From Desulfovibrio sp. Fe33 (GTDB lineage Bacteria > Desulfobacterota > Desulfovibrionia > Desulfovibrionales > Desulfovibrionaceae), in the NCBI RefSeq assembly GCF_028532725.1, contig NZ_JAQKGU010000005.1, forward strand, positions 124,001-188,000: a DNA stretch of 64,000 nucleotides, given 5' to 3'. Under the pieces are notes generated by a model. The model worked only from the letters and a program-made list of their open reading frames with translations, had not been told where the DNA came from and searched no databases. The position numbers and the translations under genes were made by a program. How positions within the stretch are numbered: the first letter of the stretch is position 1; the number at the start of each line of letters is the position of its first letter. Shown here one piece after another: positions 16,198-24,473 of this stretch.

Positions 16198-16887
16198 TCA
16201 ACCTAGCGCCATGTCCACCACCTTTTCGGCGTGGATGCGGCAGGTATCCAGGGTGGGAACGTCGGTATCGTCCGGGCCGACGAGCAGGCCGATCTCGGTG
16301 CAGCCGAGGATGACCGCCTCTGCGCCCCGCCCGGCCAAGTCCTCGATAATGCGCACATACTCGGCGCGGGAACCGTCCAGGAACGCGCCCCGGCACAGCT
16401 CGTCGAAAATGACCCGGTCCACGAGCCTCCGGTCCTCGGCTTCCGGGACAAGCACCTCGAAGCCGTGACGCCGCAGGCGGCCCGTGTAGAAATCGTCCTC
16501 CATGGTGAAAATGGTCCCGAGCAGAGCCACCCGCGAAAAGCCGCGCGCCCTGGCGACCTCGGCCGTGGCGTCCGCGATATGGACCAGGGGCGCGTTCACG
16601 GCGGCCTCCACCTGCGAGGCCACCTTGTGCATGGTGTTGGTGCCGATGACCATGAGTTCGGCCCCGGCGAGCTCCAGGGTGCGGGCCGCCCGGCCCAGCG
16701 TTTCGCCGACCCGGTCCCACTCGCCCGCGAGCATCAGCTCGCGCAACGGGGCGAAATCCACGGAGTTCATGAGAATGCGGGCCGAATGCAGGCCCCCGAG
16801 ACGCGCCTTCACGGCCTCATTCATGACACGGTAGTATTCCAGGGAGGATTCCCAGCTCATGCCGCCGATAAGTCCGATGGTCTTCAT
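16198..16887 (-). CDS. Aspartate/glutamate racemase family protein (YgeA-like)
   Basis: The 229 residues match the YgeA group along their length (KTIGLIGGMSWESSLEYYR, RLGGLHSAR, ALLGTIFTMEDDFY, ILGCTEIGLLV). The family uses two cysteines to move the alpha proton between L and D forms. Here the second is present (C196, GCTEIG), but the first position reads Gly (G82, in VIGTNTMH, where YgeA-type enzymes have CTNTMH or a Thr). A one-sided or altered activity is therefore likely. It lies 9 bases after azlD on the same strand, so azlC-azlD-racemase look like one operon linking amino-acid transport and stereochemistry. Confidence 0.82.
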   Translation of the reverse strand: MKTIGLIGGMSWESSLEYYRVMNEAVKARLGGLHSARILMNSVDFAPLRELMLAGEWDRVGETLGRAARTLELAGAELMVIGTNTMHKVASQVEAAVNAPLVHIADATAEVARARGFSRVALLGTIFTMEDDFYTGRLRRHGFEVLVPEAEDRRLVDRVIFDELCRGAFLDGSRAEYVRIIEDLAGRGAEAVILGCTEIGLLVGPDDTDVPTLDTCRIHAEKVVDMALG

Positions 16888-16896
16888 GAAGCCCTC

Positions 16897-17223
16897 CTAT
16901 CCGAGAAACCAGCGGCCCGCCGCCACCAAAGCCATGCCCAGCGCCACGGTCCCGAAAAAGGATCTTGTCCGCCAGGCGAGGAGAAAGGCCGGGACCGCCG
17001 CCCACAGGAAATAGTTGTCGAAGGAGACGTCGAGATTGCCGTTCCTGAGCAACAGGGCCGGGAACAGCATGGACGAGAGCACCGCCGCCGGGACGTAGGA
17101 AAGCCAGCGCACCACCGGCCCCGGCAGAGTCCGCGAGGCCAGGACCACAAGCGGAACCATGCGGGGAATATAGGTTACGGCGAGCATTCCGACGATGGTT
17201 ATGAAGACCGTTTTCTGGTCCAT
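16897..17223 (-). CDS. azlD: AzlD-family branched-chain amino-acid exporter small subunit
   Basis: 108 residues with about four hydrophobic segments (TVFITIVGMLAVTYIP, LPGPVVRWLSYVPAAVLSSM, YFLWAAVPAFLLAW, VALGMALVAAGRWFL). The family motif YIPRMVPLVVL near residues 19-27 is typical. AzlD pairs with AzlC to export branched-chain amino acids or analogues. Its start overlaps the end of azlC by 25 bases, which implies translational coupling. Confidence 0.87.
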   Translation of the reverse strand: MDQKTVFITIVGMLAVTYIPRMVPLVVLASRTLPGPVVRWLSYVPAAVLSSMLFPALLLRNGNLDVSFDNYFLWAAVPAFLLAWRTRSFFGTVALGMALVAAGRWFLG

Positions 17224-17918
17224 GACTCCACTCCCGCTCCAAAGGTTGCGCCGATGACCGTAGCCAGAATGACCGACCACTGATCCGCTCCGGCCTTGTT
17301 CAAAAGAAGAGCCAGCAAGCCGCTGAAACCGGCCACGAGGACGTGTAGGCCGTTTTTCATCTGCATGACCAGGAGCGCGATGAACATGGCTGGCAACGCG
17401 TAGTCGATGCCCAACGGCTCCACGCTCGGAATGGACGCCCCGGCGAGAAAGCCCGCGAAGGACGCGAGCACCCAGGAAAGCTGGGCCAGCCCGTTGATGC
17501 CGAAGCAAACGGTCTTGTTCAGGTCCCCGCGCGCGAACCGCATGGAATGCACGGCAAAGGACTCGTCCGTGACCTCGTATGCGAACAGGGCGAGCTCCCA
17601 CTTGTTCCAGCTTCTGAGATTCGGGGCCAGCGAGGCGCTCATGAGCAGATGGCGCAGGTTGACCACGAACGTGGTGGCGACGATGGACGCCGGATTCAGG
17701 CCCGCGGCGAACATGCCCACGGCGATAAGCTGCGCGGACCCGGCGTAGACCAGGACCGACATGAGCACGGTATTGAGCAGGGAAAGTCCCGCCTGCTGAG
17801 CAAGCACCCCGTAAGCCGCGCCCACGGGCAGATAGCCCATGACGATGGGGGCCACCTGTCTGGCGGCGGACAGTATGGGGGAGCCGGAAGATTCGTCGGC
17901 AACGCCCGGAATGGTCAT
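17199..17918 (-). CDS. azlC: AzlC-family branched-chain amino-acid exporter large subunit
   Basis: 239 residues with several membrane helices. Recognisable family segments are APIVMGYLPVGAAYGVLAQQ, VYAGSAQLIAVGM, ATTFVVNLRHLLMSASLAP and YEVTDESFAV. It forms the exporter with AzlD in the inner membrane. The ATG at 17918 is chosen because GGAG lies 8 bases before it and the frame upstream enters the divergent promoter region. The MocR-type regulator gene starts 142 bases away in the opposite direction and probably controls this operon. Confidence 0.88.
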   Translation of the reverse strand: MTIPGVADESSGSPILSAARQVAPIVMGYLPVGAAYGVLAQQAGLSLLNTVLMSVLVYAGSAQLIAVGMFAAGLNPASIVATTFVVNLRHLLMSASLAPNLRSWNKWELALFAYEVTDESFAVHSMRFARGDLNKTVCFGINGLAQLSWVLASFAGFLAGASIPSVEPLGIDYALPAMFIALLVMQMKNGLHVLVAGFSGLLALLLNKAGADQWSVILATVIGATFGAGVESWTRKRSS

Positions 17919-17997
17919 GACAAAGGACTCCGTAAACGGTTTTCGGGCCATCGCCCGGTTAAATCTGCTGTATCCACGCCTTGCAGTAAAGCGCAAA

Positions 17998-18016
17998 ATC
18001 TGTAACCGGTACAGAT
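17998..18016. promoter_or_regulatory. Inverted-repeat operator candidate between azlC and the MocR gene
   Basis: ATCTGTA and TACAGAT (7-base arms, 5-base ACCGG spacer) lie in the 142-base divergent region. A further half-site, ATACAG, follows directly. The position and symmetry suit the binding site of the adjacent GntR/MocR regulator. Confidence 0.5.
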
Positions 18017-18060
18017 ACAGTTCAAACAAAAATAATACAAAACAGATTCAGGCGATCCCT

Positions 18061-19485
18061 ATGGAGACATACCGCTACCGCACCGTGGAAAAGAACGTCA
18101 TGGCCATGATCGACGCCGGGGCCCTGGGGCTTGGCGACAAGCTGCCGTCCCTGCGGGGACTGAGCGCCAAGCTGGGCGTTTCGGTATCGACGGTCAACCA
18201 GGCCTACCTCGAACTGGAACGCCAGGGGGTCATCGAGGCCCGCGCCAGGTCGGGATTCTTCGTGCGCCGGACCGCCAAACGGCTGCCTCGCACCGAAACC
18301 GCGCCCGCCCCCATGGAACGTCCCAGGCCGGTGACGCGCATCGGGCTCATCCAGACGGTGCTGGAATCCGTGGGAGCGGCGGACCGGATCGCCCTTGACG
18401 TCATCGCGCCGAGCCCGCAACGCCTGCCCCTGCGGGAACTCGGCCGCATCACTGCGGCCATGGTCCGCGCCGAGCCGGAACGGGCCATGGGATACGCCCC
18501 CATTCCCGGCGACCCGCAACTCATCCGCCAGATCGCATACAGGTCCATGGAGTTCGGCATCCCGGTGAAGCCGGACGAACCGATCATCACCGCCGGATGC
18601 ATGGAGGCCCTGTATCTCTCCCTGCGGTCCGTCTGCCGCCGGGGCGACACCGTGCTCATCCAGTCGCCTACCTATTACTGTTTCCTCCAGCTCCTCGAAA
18701 CCCTGGGCCTGCGCGCCATCGAAGTGCCGTCCGACCCGGAACGCGGAGTCCTGCCCGATGACCTGGCCCATGCCCTGAAGACCTTCGACATCGCCGCCTG
18801 CGTGCTCGCGCCCAACTTCAACAACCCGGACTCCAGCCTGACGCCGGACGACGCCAAGAGGGAAATCGTGAACATGCTGGCCAAGCGGGACATCCCGCTG
18901 GTGGAGGACGATGTCTATTCGGACCTGCATTTCGGTGCGAAGCGGCCCGGCACCTTCAAGGAATTCGACACGAAGGGACTGGTCCTGCTCTGCTCCTCCT
19001 TCTCCAAAACCATCGCGCCCGGCTTCCGGGTGGGCTGGCTGCTGCCCGGCAGGTTCCGTCAAAAGACCTTGGAGATAAAGGCCACCACCAACGTGTCCAG
19101 CTCGGCCCCGGCCCAAATGGCCATCGCCGAGTACCTGCGCCAGGGGCGCATGGAGCGCCATCTGAAAAAACTTCGCTCCGACCTGGAGCGGCAGATGGAC
19201 GACATGCAGCTCCATCTGGGCCGCCACTTCCCGGCCGGGACCAGAGTGACCCACCCCGAAGGCGGCGCGGTCCTCTGGCTGGAACTGCCGAAATCCGTGG
19301 ACTCGGTGGAGTTGTTTTTCCAGGCCAGGGCCGTCGGCGTGGGCATCGCCCCCGGAGCCATCTTCTCCACGCGGGACAAGTTCGCCAACTATATCCGCCT
19401 GAGTTGCGGCTGTCCTTGGACCGACGAGTTGGAACAGGGCGTGCGAACCCTTGGCGAACTGGCCGGGTCCATGTGCCGCCCCTGA
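18061..19485 (+). CDS. MocR-type (GntR-aminotransferase fusion) transcription regulator
   Basis: 474 residues. An N-terminal GntR winged helix (residues 1-70, with LGDKLPSLRGLSAKLGVS and VSTVNQAYLELERQGVI) is joined to a fold type I aminotransferase domain. PLP Lys is K316 (SFSKTIAPGFRVGW). The Asp and Tyr of the pocket are in VEDDVYSDLHF. MocR proteins use PLP, often bound to an amino acid, to switch DNA binding. The divergent azlCD-racemase operon is the obvious target, so the effector is probably an amino acid. The shorter start at 18061 is chosen since upstream sequence is the operator region. Ribosome-binding site weak. Confidence 0.88.
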   Translation: METYRYRTVEKNVMAMIDAGALGLGDKLPSLRGLSAKLGVSVSTVNQAYLELERQGVIEARARSGFFVRRTAKRLPRTETAPAPMERPRPVTRIGLIQTVLESVGAADRIALDVIAPSPQRLPLRELGRITAAMVRAEPERAMGYAPIPGDPQLIRQIAYRSMEFGIPVKPDEPIITAGCMEALYLSLRSVCRRGDTVLIQSPTYYCFLQLLETLGLRAIEVPSDPERGVLPDDLAHALKTFDIAACVLAPNFNNPDSSLTPDDAKREIVNMLAKRDIPLVEDDVYSDLHFGAKRPGTFKEFDTKGLVLLCSSFSKTIAPGFRVGWLLPGRFRQKTLEIKATTNVSSSAPAQMAIAEYLRQGRMERHLKKLRSDLERQMDDMQLHLGRHFPAGTRVTHPEGGAVLWLELPKSVDSVELFFQARAVGVGIAPGAIFSTRDKFANYIRLSCGCPWTDELEQGVRTLGELAGSMCRP

Positions 19486-19564
19486 CGGGGACTGCCGACA
19501 TTTCCGGCTTTACCCTGCGGGAATCCGGGCGTATTCTCGCGCTCCGAAGACTCAAGAGGAGACA

Positions 19565-20488
19565 ATGCGCCAAATCGATCCCAAGCAGAAATCATACGGA
19601 TTCATCGCCGCCCTGGCCGCCTTCCTCGGCTGGGGGCTGCTCCCGGTATACTGGAAATCCCTCGTCACCGTGAATCCATTCGAGATTCTCTGCCACAGGG
19701 TGATCTGGTCGCTGGTCTTCATCGCCGTCATCCTGACCATCCGCAAAGGGTGGTCCGAAACCCTCGTTCCGCTCAAGTCGCCGCGCGACCTGCTCATCCT
19801 GGCGGCCAGCTCGCTGATGATCGGCGGCAACTGGCTACTCTACATCTGGGCCGTAAACACCGACCACGTGCTGGACACCAGCCTCGGCTACTACATCAAC
19901 CCGCTGGTCAACATTCTGCTCGGCTTCGCCTTCTTCCGCGAACGCCTGCGCCCGCTGCAAATGGCCGCCATCGGGCTGGCCGCGCTGGGCGTGCTCAATT
20001 CCGTCATCAGCCACGGCGAACTGCCATGGATATCCCTGGTCCTGGCCGTAAGCTTCGGCCTGTACGGCCTGCTCAGAAAGATCGCCTCCGTGGAATCCCT
20101 GCCCGGGTTGTTCCTCGAAACCATGGTCCTCGGCCCCTTTGCCCTGGCCTACATCCTCTGGCTCCAGGCCCACGGCGCGTCCGCCCTGTTCCATCAGGGG
20201 TTCCAGGTGGACCTGCTGCTCCTCGGCGCGGGCGTGGTCACGGCCTCGCCGCTCATCGGCTTCGCCTTCGGAGCGCGACGGTTGCAACTGACAACCCTCG
20301 GACTGCTCCAATATCTGGCCCCGTCCATCGCCTTCCTGCTCGGCGTGTTCGTCTACAAGGAGCCGTTCACCACGAGCCACATGGTGACCTTCGCCCTGAT
20401 CTGGTCCGGGCTGGCCGTCTACACGGCCGAATCGGTGGCGACCATACGAAGCCATCGCCGCATGACGAATTCCGGTCGCGCAGCCTAG
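19565..20488 (+). CDS. rarD: EamA-family permease RarD
   Basis: 307 residues with about ten membrane helices and two EamA repeats, starting in the RarD manner (QKSYGFIAALAAFLGWGLLP, VYWKSL, FEILCHRVIWSLVFI). RarD proteins are inner-membrane exporters of the drug/metabolite superfamily with poorly known substrates. GAGGAG precedes the ATG at 19565; upstream in-frame starts overlap the MocR gene. It lies 79 bases after that gene on the same strand and may be co-transcribed with it. Confidence 0.88.
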   Translation: MRQIDPKQKSYGFIAALAAFLGWGLLPVYWKSLVTVNPFEILCHRVIWSLVFIAVILTIRKGWSETLVPLKSPRDLLILAASSLMIGGNWLLYIWAVNTDHVLDTSLGYYINPLVNILLGFAFFRERLRPLQMAAIGLAALGVLNSVISHGELPWISLVLAVSFGLYGLLRKIASVESLPGLFLETMVLGPFALAYILWLQAHGASALFHQGFQVDLLLLGAGVVTASPLIGFAFGARRLQLTTLGLLQYLAPSIAFLLGVFVYKEPFTTSHMVTFALIWSGLAVYTAESVATIRSHRRMTNSGRAA

Positions 20489-20771
20489 TCGATTTTCCCT
20501 CTTCGGCCGCAAGCTCAAAAAACCGTTCTTTCGGGGGCTTGCCCATCTCGTTCCATTGGGCTATATATTCAATAATCGGAAGTAGTATCGACATATTCCA
20601 CTCTGCCCGGGGCGAATCTTGAACAATATACGGAAACGGGCATTCAGGCCGCTATTTCACCCCCCTGAAGCGGCCAACGGCACATTCCGCATTACCGCCA
20701 CAGACATGGGGTCGGCGACCGGGACGACGCACGGGCTGCGCAAAGCGGGAAAAGAACGATAGGGAGACGGA

Positions 20772-21194
20772 GTGAACAATCGGCAAACGGCGAATGAGCT
20801 CGACCAGCGAGGGAACATCCTTGTTGCGGAAGACTCGGAGAGCAACCAGATGCTGCTCTCGCTGTTCTTCAACAACTCGGGCTACTCCCTGGACTTCGCA
20901 TGGAACGGACGCGAAGCGGTGGAACTTTTCAAGAGCGGTTCTTACGGCCTGGTGCTCATGGACATATTCATGCCCATCATGGACGGCCTGGACGCCACCC
21001 GTGAAATCCGCATATTCGAGCGGGAACAGGGGCTTCGCCCGGTGCCCATCGTGGCCGTATCCGCCAACGCCTTCACCGAGGACCGGCAACGCTCCCTGAA
21101 AGCGGGCTGCACCGATTTCCTGGCCAAACCGATTCACAAGGCCCACCTGCTTGAATTCGTAGCCCGTACACTAGGGGGTAGGACTCGGCCATGA
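20772..21194 (+). CDS. Single-domain response regulator coupled to the next kinase
   Basis: 140 residues, a complete receiver: the acidic pair in ILVAEDSESNQ, the phospho-acceptor Asp in LVLMDIFMPIMDG, Ser in VAVSANAF, and Lys in FLAKPI. It starts at GTG 20772 with AGGGAG before it. Its stop overlaps the start of the hybrid kinase by 4 bases (ATGA), so the two proteins are made together. Because the kinase's own receiver is degenerate, this protein is the likely phosphate acceptor. No output domain is present. Confidence 0.9.
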   Translation: MNNRQTANELDQRGNILVAEDSESNQMLLSLFFNNSGYSLDFAWNGREAVELFKSGSYGLVLMDIFMPIMDGLDATREIRIFEREQGLRPVPIVAVSANAFTEDRQRSLKAGCTDFLAKPIHKAHLLEFVARTLGGRTRP

Positions 21195-23266
21195 CCGCCC
21201 CCACTCCTCTCCTAAGCATCCTCGAGTTGCAGGAACCGGACGCCGCACTGGCTTGCCGGGCGGGAGGAGCCGAACCGGCCAACGCGCAAATCATCGAAGT
21301 CAACCGAACGGCCTGCGCCATGCTCGGTCTGACCCGCCAAGAGATCCTGGGCAGTACTCCGGGCAAGATCATCACCAATTTCTCCGCGCTGACCAAAGAC
21401 GACTCCCGTTTCGAAACCGGTTCCCGCCGCATTGAGCACACTCTGCGCTCCGACATCGGCAACACGCCTGTGGAAATCCGATCCCACGCCCTCGTCTTCG
21501 ACGGAGTCCCCCTCTTCATCGTCATGATCCGGGACATCACGCTCAGACGGCAGCGGGAAGGCCTGGCCGACCTGAACGAGCAGCGATTCAGGGCCCTGTA
21601 CACCATCTCGCGCATGATAAACCGAACCGAGGAGGAAATTCTCGACTACGCCCTGACCCAGTCCGTGCATCTTACCGACAGCCGCATGGGATACATCGGC
21701 TTCATGGACGAATACGAGACATTCATTACCCTGCGGCCGTGGTCGATCTCCGGTCCGGACGAATGCACCATTCCCGACAAATCGCGCACCTTCCCCGTCG
21801 AGAAGGGGGGCTTGTGGGCCGAAGCGGTACGAAGACGAACGCCCGTCATCATCAACGACTACGCCAACGCCCCGGAGCGACGGGGAGTTCCCGAGGGACA
21901 CGTTTCCCTATTCCGGCACATGAACGTCCCGGTCATCGACCGCAACCGCATCCAGATACTGGTCGGAGTGGCCAACAAGGACAGCGACTACACCGACTCC
22001 GACTCGGTTCAGCTTTCCCTGATAATGGACGGAGTCTGGCAGATCATCCAGCGCAAGCGCATGGAGAAGGAGCTTGTCCGGGCCATGCATGAAGCACGGT
22101 TTGCGGACCGGGCAAAAACCCAATTCCTGGCCAACATGAGCCACGAATTACGCACTCCGCTGAACGGCATCATGGGCATGACCCAACTGCTCCTGAATAC
22201 GGACGGGCTCACGGATGAACAAAAGGAATATCTGAATCTCAGCCTGGAATCGGGCATCCAGCTTTCCCGTGTCCTCTCGTCGCTGCTCGACCTGTCCAGC
22301 ATCGAAACGGCCGAGGAGAACCTGAACCGAACTGACTTCGACTTGCACGAGACCATCCGTTCCGCCACAGATCTCCTGCGCCCGCAAGCGGAATTGAAGG
22401 AGATCGGGCTTGAATGCAGCCTGGACCGCCATCTTCCGGCCATGGTCCACGGCGACGGCGAAAAGTTGCGCCAAATCCTCATCAACCTGGTGCACAACGC
22501 CGTGAAATTCACGGAAGAGGGACACGTCACCGTCTCCGCTTGCTCCGAAGCGAGCCGCGACATTCCCGACTTGCTCAAGGTTCGGATATCCGTGGCCGAT
22601 ACCGGCGTCGGCATCCCGGAGGACAAACGGGAGGACATCTTCGAACGTTTCATGCTTGGCGAGGATCTCATGACCAAACGGTACAGCGGCGCCGGTTTGG
22701 GGTTGACCATCTCCCGCAGGCTGGCCGAGATCATGGGCGGGACCATCAGTCTCGAGAGCCGTCCCGGCGAAGGCAGCGTCTTCACCCTGTCCCTGCCGTT
22801 TTTCGTTGTGTCGAACAAAGCCTACGCTAACTATTCCAGTAAAGAAAACTCCCTGCGCCTGAACATTCTCGTTGCCGATGGCGACGAAATCAGCGCCCTG
22901 GCGACCACCCGGCTGCTCAAGGATCAAGGGCACAATGTCTTGGTGGTCACCAACGGTCAGCACGCCATCGACGCCCTGATGCAAGGCGGTTTCGACCTCG
23001 TGCTCATGGCCGTCCAAATGCCCATAATCAACGGCATCGAGGTCACGGAAATCATCCGCTCCGGCGCGGCGGAGGGCATTGACGCCGACATCCCCATCGT
23101 CGGCCTGACCGTCTTCTCCGGCGAGGCGGAACGCAAGCGTTTCCAGGAAAAGGGAATGAACGAGGTCGTGACCATGCCCTTCAAAGACAACAATCTTCTG
23201 GAGGCCATTCTCAACGCGGCCATACGCCACCGTCCGACCTGTCCCTTTCCCGCGCAACGGCCTTGA
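21191..23266 (+). CDS. Hybrid sensor histidine kinase (PAS-GAF-HisKA-HATPase-degenerate REC)
   Basis: 691 residues, apparently cytoplasmic with no membrane helix. Domains in order: PAS (about 15-120, VNRTACAMLGLTRQEILGS), GAF (about 135-285), HisKA with the phospho-His H318 (ANMSHELRTPLNGIMGM), HATPase (INLVHNAVKFTEEG, VADTGVGIPEDKREDIFERF, SGAGLGLTISRRLAEIMGG) and a receiver (about 556-680). The receiver has lost its Asp (LVLMAVQMPIING) and its Lys (VVTMPF), so it cannot be phosphorylated normally. With the intact receiver encoded just upstream this looks like one relay unit. Input ligand unknown. Confidence 0.88.
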   Translation: MTAPTPLLSILELQEPDAALACRAGGAEPANAQIIEVNRTACAMLGLTRQEILGSTPGKIITNFSALTKDDSRFETGSRRIEHTLRSDIGNTPVEIRSHALVFDGVPLFIVMIRDITLRRQREGLADLNEQRFRALYTISRMINRTEEEILDYALTQSVHLTDSRMGYIGFMDEYETFITLRPWSISGPDECTIPDKSRTFPVEKGGLWAEAVRRRTPVIINDYANAPERRGVPEGHVSLFRHMNVPVIDRNRIQILVGVANKDSDYTDSDSVQLSLIMDGVWQIIQRKRMEKELVRAMHEARFADRAKTQFLANMSHELRTPLNGIMGMTQLLLNTDGLTDEQKEYLNLSLESGIQLSRVLSSLLDLSSIETAEENLNRTDFDLHETIRSATDLLRPQAELKEIGLECSLDRHLPAMVHGDGEKLRQILINLVHNAVKFTEEGHVTVSACSEASRDIPDLLKVRISVADTGVGIPEDKREDIFERFMLGEDLMTKRYSGAGLGLTISRRLAEIMGGTISLESRPGEGSVFTLSLPFFVVSNKAYANYSSKENSLRLNILVADGDEISALATTRLLKDQGHNVLVVTNGQHAIDALMQGGFDLVLMAVQMPIINGIEVTEIIRSGAAEGIDADIPIVGLTVFSGEAERKRFQEKGMNEVVTMPFKDNNLLEAILNAAIRHRPTCPFPAQRP

Positions 23267-23390
23267 TAAACAGAACCGCCCCGACAACGTCCCAACGCCC
23301 CGATCACGCTCGGAATGCGTCTCCGATTTTTTGCCCCTGCTCCGCGACCTTCCGCCGCGATTAGTAATTCCGAACAAACAGGTCCCATGA

Positions 23391-23421
23391 AAAAGGCCGC
23401 ACCCGAAAACGGGCGCGGCCT
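23391..23421 (-). terminator. Terminator of the acyl-CoA dehydrogenase/ETF operon
   Basis: AGGCCGC and GCGGCCT enclose an inner CCCG/CGGG stem. On the minus strand the stem is followed by TTTTT, about 25 bases after the etfA stop. Confidence 0.75.
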
Positions 23422-23445
23422 GCGTAATCATCGTTACGACCAGGG

Positions 23446-24462
23446 TCAGCCGAGCAGTTCGTTGACCTTCGCCATGATGGCGAAGGCATCGCCGACGTAG
23501 AGCACGTCGCACTTGCCCTGGGCCCAACCGCAACCGGCGTCCAGGTTAATGGCGCGGCGCTCCTTGATGAAACGCCAGCCGACAACGTGCGGTTCCTCGC
23601 CGTGGCAGCAGGAGGACAAGCCCTTGGGATGACGCGGGGTCGCGCCGGTCTGCCCGACCTGATGCATGTGCGTCAGGAAAGAGATGACCTTGCCGCCCTC
23701 GCCCGAGATATCCACCAGGGACTTGGACGAGCCGAGGGAGGACTTGGTCGCGTCCAGGAAGGACAGGATGGCTTTCTCGGCATCCTCGACATGAGTGGCG
23801 CCGTCGGCCTGTTTCTTGGTCCAGCCGGCACCCGCCACGAAAAGCAGATCGGCGTCCGGACGAATGGTCTGAGCGTCCTCGGAAGCGCACTCCATGCCCG
23901 CCACCTTGGTGCGCACAGAGGCGACGTCCACGTCGAGCATTTCCACGCTCGCCGCGCCCGCGCCCGCGCCCTCGAAAGGCTCTGCGCAGCCGGAATCCAG
24001 CGTCACGATCCAGGGCCGCTCTTCACGGGAAAGGACGCCTTCCATGCGCTGGCGATAGAACCACCGCTTGGCCACGGGCTTGCCGTCCACAACCTCGAGG
24101 TTGGACAGGTGCGTGTCCACGCGGCCGTCCAGGCGAACGGCCAGGCCCGGCAGGGCGCGGCTGAAGCGGGACGTGGCCGGGGCCACCACCATTTCGGCCA
24201 TACACGTCTTGGCCATGGCCTCGGCGGCGGCAATGTCGGACGCGTAACGGCCGTCGGCGAAGCCGGAACCGGCCACGCCGTAGAACTTCGCGCCGCAGCC
24301 GCCGATGGAATCGGCAGCGGCCTGGATGTCCGCGCCGATGAGCCCGACGGCCAGGTCGCAACCCATGTCCCCGGCCAGTTTTACGGCCACGCTCAGCCCC
24401 TCAAGGGCGGACTTGTGCAGGGAATTGTCGCATTCGGTGTGTACAAGATACAAAACTGTCAT
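23446..24462 (-). CDS. etfA: Electron transfer flavoprotein alpha subunit (divergent)
   Basis: With EtfB it carries electrons from acyl-CoA dehydrogenase to the ETF:quinone oxidoreductase. Of 338 residues, the N-terminal half is a normal ETF fold (VLYLVHTECDNSLHKSALEG, MVVAPATSRFSRALPGLAVR). The FAD-binding C-terminus keeps QVGQTG, but the usual SGAIQHLAGM region is replaced by a Cys/His-bearing stretch (SSCCHGEEPHVVGWRFIKE, then INLDAGCGWAQGKCD). The subunit is therefore divergent. The start at 24462 has AGGGGG before the ATG. It follows etfB by 11 bases and is the last gene of the operon. Confidence 0.85.
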   Translation of the reverse strand: MTVLYLVHTECDNSLHKSALEGLSVAVKLAGDMGCDLAVGLIGADIQAAADSIGGCGAKFYGVAGSGFADGRYASDIAAAEAMAKTCMAEMVVAPATSRFSRALPGLAVRLDGRVDTHLSNLEVVDGKPVAKRWFYRQRMEGVLSREERPWIVTLDSGCAEPFEGAGAGAASVEMLDVDVASVRTKVAGMECASEDAQTIRPDADLLFVAGAGWTKKQADGATHVEDAEKAILSFLDATKSSLGSSKSLVDISGEGGKVISFLTHMHQVGQTGATPRHPKGLSSCCHGEEPHVVGWRFIKERRAINLDAGCGWAQGKCDVLYVGDAFAIMAKVNELLG

Positions 24463-24473
24463 GACGTTCCCCC

